Below, piece after piece: positions 58,747 through 64,000 of a DNA stretch of 64,000 nucleotides. A program made the position numbers and the translations under genes. The stretch's first letter is position 1. The number at the start of each line of letters is the position of its first letter. The DNA comes from Chryseobacterium luquanense (GTDB taxonomy: Bacteria > Bacteroidota > Bacteroidia > Flavobacteriales > Weeksellaceae). The notes below the pieces were generated by a model. That model worked only from the letters and a program-made list of their open reading frames with translations, had not been told where the DNA came from and did no database searches. Location of the stretch: NCBI RefSeq assembly GCF_026460945.1, contig NZ_JAOVZV010000003.1:372001-436000 (forward strand), written 5' to 3'.

Positions 58747-59784
58747 TTAATTTATAATCATCTTTTTAGCTTTAGGCTTATCGGATGTTGGAGTTGTAGC
58801 AGGTTTTGGCTTATCTACTGAAGTTGTTGCTTTCGCTGAACCTGAACTTGCATTTGATTTTACAGCATCCGTTTTTGGAACGTCTTTTTTAGGTGGACTT
58901 ACCGGAGTCGGAGTTGCATCAATCACGGGCGCATCCTGAAAATTCGGTACTTCATCATATCTTACCGGAGGTAAAGTGGTATCAACCTTCATACGATAAG
59001 TAGAATTAAGGATTTCAATCTTACCCCGTAATTCTGCTGGTGTTTTTTTACTTGCCCAAAGATCAATCTGCATTCCCTGATCTCGTGAATCTCCTGCAGC
59101 CGGATCCTGATAATAAACAATATCCGAATCATCATTTCCTCCGTCTTCAAAATCTACAAGACCTACTTCAAAAAGATTTCTTGCAATTAAAGCTTTTGCA
59201 TCTTTTACCGTTAAACCAACAACATTCGGAATGGCAATATTTCGCATAGGACCAGATCCTACAACAACATCAATTACTGAAAATCTAGGGATTTTGGTTC
59301 CTGGTTTTATTGAATTTCCTTTAAATAATATTCTTAAAACCGCATCTTTCTGAATACTCGGTTCATAAATAGTATCGTTAACCTTCAAGCCTACCTGCTC
59401 CAATCTCTGGAAAGCCAATCCTGAATATTTATTGATAACATCCGGAACAGCAACCGGAGCCCAGCTTTTAGGATTTACCATCAGCTGAATCGCTCTTCCG
59501 TCTTTTACACGAGATCCCGGAGAAGGATAAACCTTCAAAACTTGAAGCGGTCTGTATTTAGGATTATAAGCTGCACTGTCAACTTCATAGTCGAGTCCTG
59601 CATCTTCTAATATTTTCACAGCGTCATGAACTGATTTATTAATAACATTCGGAACAGGAATTTCCTGACCATGATTGGTATGATATTCCAACCAACGGAA
59701 AGTAAGCCACACCAATCCTACGAAAACACCGATGGCTACTAACAAATTGACTAAAACTTTCCAATTCAAAAGCGATTTAAACAT
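58747..59784 (-). CDS. PASTA-domain membrane protein, 345 aa
   Basis: N-terminal membrane anchor (VLVNLLVAIGVFVGLVWLTF), then three periplasmic PASTA domains (about 38-105, 110-180 and 185-255) with the pattern PVPNVINKSVHDAVKILEDAGL, VAVPDVINKYSGLAFQRLEQVGL and IAIPNVVGLTVKDAKALIARNLF. The tail is Pro/Thr/Lys-rich (TPTPVSPPKKDVPK). PASTA domains bind peptidoglycan; there is no kinase or transpeptidase domain. It is divergent from ddl, the D-Ala-D-Ala ligase, which fits a cell-wall role. Confidence 0.88.
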   Translation of the reverse strand: MFKSLLNWKVLVNLLVAIGVFVGLVWLTFRWLEYHTNHGQEIPVPNVINKSVHDAVKILEDAGLDYEVDSAAYNPKYRPLQVLKVYPSPGSRVKDGRAIQLMVNPKSWAPVAVPDVINKYSGLAFQRLEQVGLKVNDTIYEPSIQKDAVLRILFKGNSIKPGTKIPRFSVIDVVVGSGPMRNIAIPNVVGLTVKDAKALIARNLFEVGLVDFEDGGNDDSDIVYYQDPAAGDSRDQGMQIDLWASKKTPAELRGKIEILNSTYRMKVDTTLPPVRYDEVPNFQDAPVIDATPTPVSPPKKDVPKTDAVKSNASSGSAKATTSVDKPKPATTPTSDKPKAKKMIIN

Positions 59785-59910
59785 ACTTTAAAATCCTTTA
59801 ATAATAACGACAAAGATAATTAATAATTTTATATTGAAGTTTTTATTTAGTAGATTTCAATTTTGCATTCAAAAAATTTGAAATTCATTTATTTCAATAT
59901 ATAAAATGTT

Positions 59911-59918
59911 TAAATTTG
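59911..59918 (+). promoter_or_regulatory. TAnnTTTG -7 promoter box for ddl
   Basis: TAAATTTG, 20 nt before the ATG at 59939. It lies inside the frame that opens at 59906, which argues against that earlier ATG as start. Confidence 0.5.
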
Positions 59919-59938
59919 CCTTACTTGATAATATAGAT

Positions 59939-60931
59939 ATGAGCAAAAAGCACGTTGCCGTAGTTATGGGAGGCTATTCTGATGAATACAAAGTTTCTCT
60001 GAAAAGCGGTCAATTAATATATGATTCCTTAGACAGAGATCTTTATCATGTCTATAAAGTGGTGATTCTGAAAGATGAATGGTACTTTTTGGATGAAAAT
60101 GAAAACAAAAAACCAATTAACAAAGGCGATTTTTCGGTTACTTTAGACAACGAAGTATTGAAATTCGATGCTTGTTTCAATATCATTCACGGAACTCCGG
60201 GTGAAAACGGAATTCTTCAGGCTTATTGGGATGCCATCGGACAAAAATATACCGGTTGTGATTTTTATCAAAGTGCATTAACATTCAATAAAAAAGATAC
60301 TTTAGCGGTACTTTCAAAATACGGAATTCCTTCGGCGAAAAGTGTTTATTTAAGAAAAGGAGAAGAAATTAATGTAGATGAAATTATCGAAAACTTAAAT
60401 CTCCCTGTTTTTGTAAAACCTAATCAATCAGGTTCATCACTGGGAATTTCCAAGGTGAAAGAAAAATCTGAATTAATTGCTGCAACAGAAATTGCTTTTA
60501 AAGAAGATGATGAAATTTTAATTGAAAGTTTCCTCGACGGAATGGAAGTTTCTGTGGGAGTCATTGATTTTAAAGGTGAAACGATCGTTTTAGGAATTAC
60601 GGAAATTGTCCCTAAAAACGAATTTTTTGATTATGAAGCTAAATATGAAGGTGCTTCGGAAGAAATTACCCCTGCAAGAATCGACGATGAAACCAGAATC
60701 AGAGTGGAAGAAATTGCAAAAAGAGCCTACAATTCTCTTGGAATGAGCGGTTTTTCGAGAAGCGAATTTATTTTAATGGATGGAATTCCTTATATGTTGG
60801 AGATGAACACCAATCCTGGGTTTTCTCCGGCAAGTATTCTTCCGCAACAGGCTAAAATCTATGGGATTTCTATAACAGATCTTTGTGGAAACGAGGTTGA
60901 AAAAGCTCTTAATAAAAGAAATAATGAATAA
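59939..60931 (+). CDS. ddl: D-alanine--D-alanine ligase
   Basis: ATP-grasp ligase making D-Ala-D-Ala for peptidoglycan. 330 aa from the chosen ATG: KKHVAVVMGGYSDEYKVSLKSG, FNIIHGTPGENGILQAYWD, TGCDFYQSALTFNKKDTL, VFVKPNQSGSSLGISKVK, ILIESFLDGMEVSVGVI and the metal-binding end MLEMNTNPGFSPASILPQQ. The catalytic Ser/Tyr triad region is intact. The last 8 nt overlap the next gene. Confidence 0.94.
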   Translation: MSKKHVAVVMGGYSDEYKVSLKSGQLIYDSLDRDLYHVYKVVILKDEWYFLDENENKKPINKGDFSVTLDNEVLKFDACFNIIHGTPGENGILQAYWDAIGQKYTGCDFYQSALTFNKKDTLAVLSKYGIPSAKSVYLRKGEEINVDEIIENLNLPVFVKPNQSGSSLGISKVKEKSELIAATEIAFKEDDEILIESFLDGMEVSVGVIDFKGETIVLGITEIVPKNEFFDYEAKYEGASEEITPARIDDETRIRVEEIAKRAYNSLGMSGFSRSEFILMDGIPYMLEMNTNPGFSPASILPQQAKIYGISITDLCGNEVEKALNKRNNE

Positions 60932-61376
60932 AATATCGATCATTTTATTTATCATTCCTTTTTTTTCATTTTCCCAAAATGTAAAAACGCTTGAATTGGA
61001 TCTTCCAAAGAATGATTCTGATGCTAAACAGGTCGGTTTTATAGGAGAGGCTATTTATCTGGATAAACAAAAATGTTTTGAATATGTCATGAAACATGAT
61101 GTTGTAATTGACAATGAAACGGCTCCAAATTATTTTGAAATCTCTTCTTTGGACAAAACAGTCTTGTTTTCAGGGATTATAAAGAAAAGTGAAGATGGAA
61201 ATTTTGAAAACATTATTAATTTTCGACCACTTGAAAAGTTTTACAAAAATTCAAAAATTATAGGAAGAAATAATCTAATTTTGAATTTATCTTCCAACCA
61301 CGTTTTAAATAATAACTGCAGTCTGAACCTTGAAAACTTAAGACTGTTTTACGAAAAATCAAACGAAAACAACTAG
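60924..61376 (+). CDS. small secreted protein, 150 aa
   Basis: Signal peptide NKISIILFIIPFFSFSQ, then a beta-rich domain (KTLELDLPKND, VGFIGEAIYLDKQKCFEYVMKHD, NFENIINFRPLEKFYKN) with two cysteines. The start is the ATG at 60924, overlapping the ddl stop by 8 nt. It continues to 3 nt before coaD, so the three genes are one transcript. Family not recognised. Confidence 0.65.
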   Translation: MNKISIILFIIPFFSFSQNVKTLELDLPKNDSDAKQVGFIGEAIYLDKQKCFEYVMKHDVVIDNETAPNYFEISSLDKTVLFSGIIKKSEDGNFENIINFRPLEKFYKNSKIIGRNNLILNLSSNHVLNNNCSLNLENLRLFYEKSNENN

Positions 61377-61379
61377 GAT

Positions 61380-61847
61380 ATGAAAATCGCTGTTTTCCCT
61401 GGGTCATTTGATCCGATTACATTAGGACATTACGATATTATTGAGAGAGCTGCGGCACTTTTCGATAAAGTAATTATTGCTATAGGGCAAAATTCTCAAA
61501 AAAAATATATGTTTCCTTTAGAAAAAAGGATAGAATTTATTCAAAATTCAGTTGCGGAATTCCCGAATGTTGAAGTAGATCATTTCGAAGGTTTAACGGT
61601 AGATTATTGCTTTGAAAAAAATGCTCAATTCATTCTCAGAGGTCTTAGAAATCCTGCAGATTTTGAGTTTGAAAAAGCAATTGCTCATACCAACCGAACT
61701 TTAGCCCACAAAAAACTGGAAACCGTTTTCTTGTTGACCTCATCAGGAAAATCTTTTATCAGCAGCAGTATTGTAAGAGAAATCATCAATCACGGAGGAG
61801 AATATGAACTTTTGGTTCCGGAATCTGTAAGAGTAGAAAAAAAATAA
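61380..61847 (+). CDS. coaD: pantetheine-phosphate adenylyltransferase
   Basis: Penultimate step of CoA synthesis: 4'-phosphopantetheine plus ATP to dephospho-CoA. At 155 aa it has the nucleotidyltransferase motif PGSFDPITLGHYDII (T-x-G-H), the substrate loop ILRGLRNPADFEFEKAIAHTNR, and the ISSSIVREI motif. Length normal; no oddities. Confidence 0.96.
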   Translation: MKIAVFPGSFDPITLGHYDIIERAAALFDKVIIAIGQNSQKKYMFPLEKRIEFIQNSVAEFPNVEVDHFEGLTVDYCFEKNAQFILRGLRNPADFEFEKAIAHTNRTLAHKKLETVFLLTSSGKSFISSSIVREIINHGGEYELLVPESVRVEKK

Positions 61848-61849
61848 AT

Positions 61850-61920
61850 GATAAATGATAAGAGATTAATGATTTTAGACATTTAATCGACTATCATTTA
61901 TCGACTATCATTTATCAGGA
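61850..61920 (+). repeat. heptad-periodic spacer between coaD and the TRIC gene, with dyad
   Basis: Ten words in perfect 7-nt register from 61850 to 61919: GATAAAT, GATAAGA, GATTAAT, GATTTTA, GACATTT on the left; AATCGAC, TATCATT, TATCGAC, TATCATT, TATCAGG on the right. The right half read on the other strand gives GATAAAT/GATAGTC words, so the two halves form an imperfect palindrome ending one base before the ATG. Confidence 0.85.
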
Positions 61921-62553
61921 ATGCACGAACAAATCAATTTTGCAATAGAAGTTCTCGGTACGATATCATTTTCGATGTCGGGAAGTTTTGCGGCAATGCA
62001 GAAAAGATTAGATCCGTTTGGAGTTTTAATTATTGCTTTCGTTACATCAGTTGGTGGCGGAACGGTGCGTGATTTATTGCTGGGAATTCCGGTTTTCTGG
62101 ATGCATGATCTTTTGATGTGCGGATTAATTTTAGCGACAAGTATTTTTTCAATGATTTTTAAATCTATTGAGAAAAACTTCAAAGTAACTTTATTTATTT
62201 TTGACAGTTTCGGATTGGGATTATTTACTATAATTGGCGTTCAGAAAGGCTTAAATGTAGACATTCATCCACTAATTTGTATAGGATTAGGAACCATAAC
62301 AGGATGTTTCGGCGGAATTATACGAGATATTTTACTAAACAGAATTCCCTTAATTTTCAGGAAAGAAATTTACGCAAGTGCTTGTATTATTGGAGGTTCT
62401 ACATTTTTATTATTGACAACTTTCACCAATCTTTCTTATACAATTATTCAGATTTTTACCATTTTACTAATCGTTTCCATCAGAACTTTAGCTGTAAAAT
62501 ATCATTGGCAAATACCTAAATTTTATGGTAATGAACAAACTTCAGAAATGTAA
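61921..62553 (+). CDS. TRIC/UPF0126-family cation channel
   Basis: Inner-membrane protein of 210 aa with seven transmembrane helices made of two repeated halves. Each half has the Gly-rich kink motif: SVGGGTVRDLLLG near residue 40 and TGCFGGIIRDILLN near residue 125, the hallmark of prokaryotic TRIC homotrimeric cation channels. It begins directly after a heptad-periodic spacer. Confidence 0.9.
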   Translation: MHEQINFAIEVLGTISFSMSGSFAAMQKRLDPFGVLIIAFVTSVGGGTVRDLLLGIPVFWMHDLLMCGLILATSIFSMIFKSIEKNFKVTLFIFDSFGLGLFTIIGVQKGLNVDIHPLICIGLGTITGCFGGIIRDILLNRIPLIFRKEIYASACIIGGSTFLLLTTFTNLSYTIIQIFTILLIVSIRTLAVKYHWQIPKFYGNEQTSEM

Positions 62554-62619
62554 TTAACTAACGATAAGCTTATTTTGATAATTATTTACTACATTTAGTC
62601 AACTAAAATTATTAAGCTT

Positions 62620-63462
62620 ATGAAAAACTCTACTTTTTTTTACATTTTGCTCATTTGCTTCTTAGGAATAATTCCTACAAATGCACAACAGCAAATAACA
62701 ATCGGAACAGGAACAGCTTCATGGTATTACTCACCAATTACAAGATTATTTGAGAACGGAGCAAGTGAAACAATTTATGACGCTTCAGAAATTGGAGGTA
62801 CAGGAACAATAAATTCTATAGGATGGAATATTGTCAGTAATGCTTACGCAACAACTACAGGCAATGTATCTATTTACATGAAGATGTCTACTCAAAGTAC
62901 TATTTCTACTCCTACGAGTACAACGGGTTATACATTAGTTTATACAGGTAATGTAAACAACGATGTTTTAGGATGGCAAAACATTACACTTACAACTCCT
63001 TTTCAGTATAATGATTCTACAAAAAACTTAATAGTTTTAGTAGTGCATGCTTCAGGAAATTATACATTATCTCCTCCGAATTACTCGTATTCCAACGTAG
63101 CAAATAAATCATCAACTTATTATAGTATTTCTAATGCATGGAATGACACTCGAGCAATGACAGCAACACCTAACAGAACAAATATCAGATTAAATTTTGC
63201 TAGTTTAAGTACTGTAGAAATTGATGGGAAAACATCTATAAAATATTATCCAAATCCTGTAAAGAACATTTTCAATATTTCAGGAAATCAAATTATTTCT
63301 TCTTTAGATTTTTATAATTTAGCCGGACAAAATGTTTTAAGTCAAAAATTTGACAGTAGAGATGTTTCTATAAATATATCAAGATTAACAACAGGAAATT
63401 ATATTGCAAGAATTAACTATAAAGACGGCTCTTCAAAAACAATCAAAGTTATAAAACAATAG
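62620..63462 (+). CDS. secreted protein with T9SS sorting domain, 280 aa
   Basis: Signal peptide TFFYILLICFLGIIPTNAQ, a beta-sandwich domain (about 20-200; TGTASWYYSPITRLFENG, INSIGWNIVSNAYATTTGNVSIYMKMS, LVYTGNVNNDVLGWQNITL) and a C-terminal type A sorting domain (about 205-280) starting IKYYPNPVKNIFNISG and ending YIARINYKDGSSKTIKVIKQ. It is a likely cargo of the type IX system. The sandwich resembles adhesin or carbohydrate-binding modules, but no specific function can be claimed. Confidence 0.8.
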   Translation: MKNSTFFYILLICFLGIIPTNAQQQITIGTGTASWYYSPITRLFENGASETIYDASEIGGTGTINSIGWNIVSNAYATTTGNVSIYMKMSTQSTISTPTSTTGYTLVYTGNVNNDVLGWQNITLTTPFQYNDSTKNLIVLVVHASGNYTLSPPNYSYSNVANKSSTYYSISNAWNDTRAMTATPNRTNIRLNFASLSTVEIDGKTSIKYYPNPVKNIFNISGNQIISSLDFYNLAGQNVLSQKFDSRDVSINISRLTTGNYIARINYKDGSSKTIKVIKQ

Positions 63463-63485
63463 CATAACAATTATTTGATATAAAA

Positions 63486-63521
63486 AAATGGCAGAAAATT
63501 ACTTTTCTGCCATTTCTATTT
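63486..63521. terminator. bidirectional terminator between convergent genes
   Basis: AAATGGCAGAAAA / TTTTCTGCCATTT, 13-bp perfect stem with a 4-nt loop, flanked by A-run and T-rich sequence; serves both convergent genes. Confidence 0.88.
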
Positions 63522-63534
63522 TTAAATATTTTTA

Positions 63535-64000
63535 TTAAAATTTACCTCTATTTCTCATATTAGGATTATGCATATGCTTTTGCATTGTAGGCATTTTCAA
63601 CTGATCTTTCAACATTTTGATTTGATCAGCCATCATACCTGCAGAATCTAATCTTTTTGCTTCTTCCAATAGTTTTTGTCCTTCCTGCCTTTTTCCTTTA
63701 GAAATTGCACCTGCAGCAAGATTCAAGGTTGCCATTGCACGGTCGTGTTTCATGTTCAAACCATACTCCAAAGCTTTTTTCATCAAAGGTTCTACTTTTG
63801 TAGGATGATCTTGAGCTAAAACCAAACCTTGAAGATAATGGTAATATCCGTATTGGTTTTTGTGAAGTTCTGTTTTATAATCTTTAATATTATTCAGAAA
63901 TTTTGACGCTTTCACCATATCTTGTTTCCTCAACTGCCAAAAAGCCAAAAGAATATTTTCATTCTTAATAAATAAGAAAATCGGCAATGCAGCTAAAAGA
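63535..64000 (-). CDS. TPR-like membrane protein, 5' end outside the window
   Basis: The frame stays open to the window edge, so the N-terminus is missing; a hydrophobic stretch (LLAALPIFLFI) is still visible there. The rest is helical-repeat-like (KNQYGYYHYLQGLVLAQ, EPLMKKALEYGLNMKHDRAMATLNLAAGA, GQKLLEEAKRLDSAG), as in tetratricopeptide proteins. It ends MHNPNMRNRGKF. A TTG at 63987 is not a convincing start. Function unknown. Confidence 0.65.
   Translation of the reverse strand, partial: LLAALPIFLFIKNENILLAFWQLRKQDMVKASKFLNNIKDYKTELHKNQYGYYHYLQGLVLAQDHPTKVEPLMKKALEYGLNMKHDRAMATLNLAAGAISKGKRQEGQKLLEEAKRLDSAGMMADQIKMLKDQLKMPTMQKHMHNPNMRNRGKF

Noticed and set aside
59906..59938. ATG at 59906 as start of ddl
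   Set aside because: The -7 box lies inside these codons, and family members begin at the SKKHVAVVMGG segment.

Overview
The window is a strongly AT-rich chromosomal segment of a Flavobacteriia bacterium, most likely Chryseobacterium or a close relative in the Weeksellaceae. This rests on several things seen together: secreted proteins with type IX secretion (T9SS) C-terminal sorting domains, a PorP/SprF-family protein, TAnnTTTG-type -7 promoter boxes close to start codons, a full complex I operon with a short NuoG, and flavobacterial gene neighbourhoods such as ruvX-def-DUF5606-mazG and rluD/PASTA/ddl/coaD. The species assignment is inference.

Layout. 1-2145 (minus): a tight four-gene operon of unknown function, headed by an exported beta-propeller-like protein. 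2306-12837: a CAU tRNA and housekeeping genes (methylmalonyl-CoA epimerase, rbfA, an FtsX/LolCE permease, a secreted nuclease, aroE, a DUF349 protein, ribD, an IMPACT/YigZ protein, a zinc peptidase, a GNAT-like protein and a 58-residue membrane protein). 12958-27383: nuoA-N encoding the 14 complex I subunits, with an outer-membrane beta-barrel gene between nuoF and nuoG. 27534-33493: an accessory island with a fragment of an Ig-like protein, two 5'-truncated Rhs genes each followed by a candidate immunity gene, two copies of a 143-bp repeat that begins like an IS1 terminus, and an IS1-family transposase. 33578-40071: sdhC without sdhA/B, an SDR gene, a Crp-like gene, a secreted protein, a GAF protein and an HD-DUF5706 (Pycsar-effector-like) protein. 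40098-43811: a very large predicted lipoprotein joining a metallophosphoesterase, a kinase-like region and an Omp85-like barrel. 43839-64000: mostly housekeeping (mazG, def, ruvX, sixA-like, rsmD, murI, hemW, porP/sprF-like, rluD-like, PASTA, ddl, coaD, TRIC channel) with small secreted proteins.

Two things stand out. First, the spacers between co-directional genes in the nuo operon, and before rsmD, murI and the TRIC gene, are built of degenerate 7-bp words in strict register, often arranged as an imperfect dyad. The words differ between spacers but the period is always seven. I know no standard feature type for this. Second, the C-terminal tip of the first Rhs gene carries all five residues of the CD38/ADP-ribosyl cyclase active site in the right order and spacing. 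This predicts an NAD-consuming toxin, with an 84-residue candidate immunity protein coupled through an ATGA overlap.

How the parts work together: the nuo genes form the respiratory NADH dehydrogenase. The Rhs island looks like a decayed store of toxin tips interleaved with IS1 debris. The 57-62 kb block combines cell-wall precursor synthesis (ddl, murI, PASTA protein) with CoA synthesis and T9SS-related outer-membrane functions. All family assignments are by reading motifs; no database search was run.
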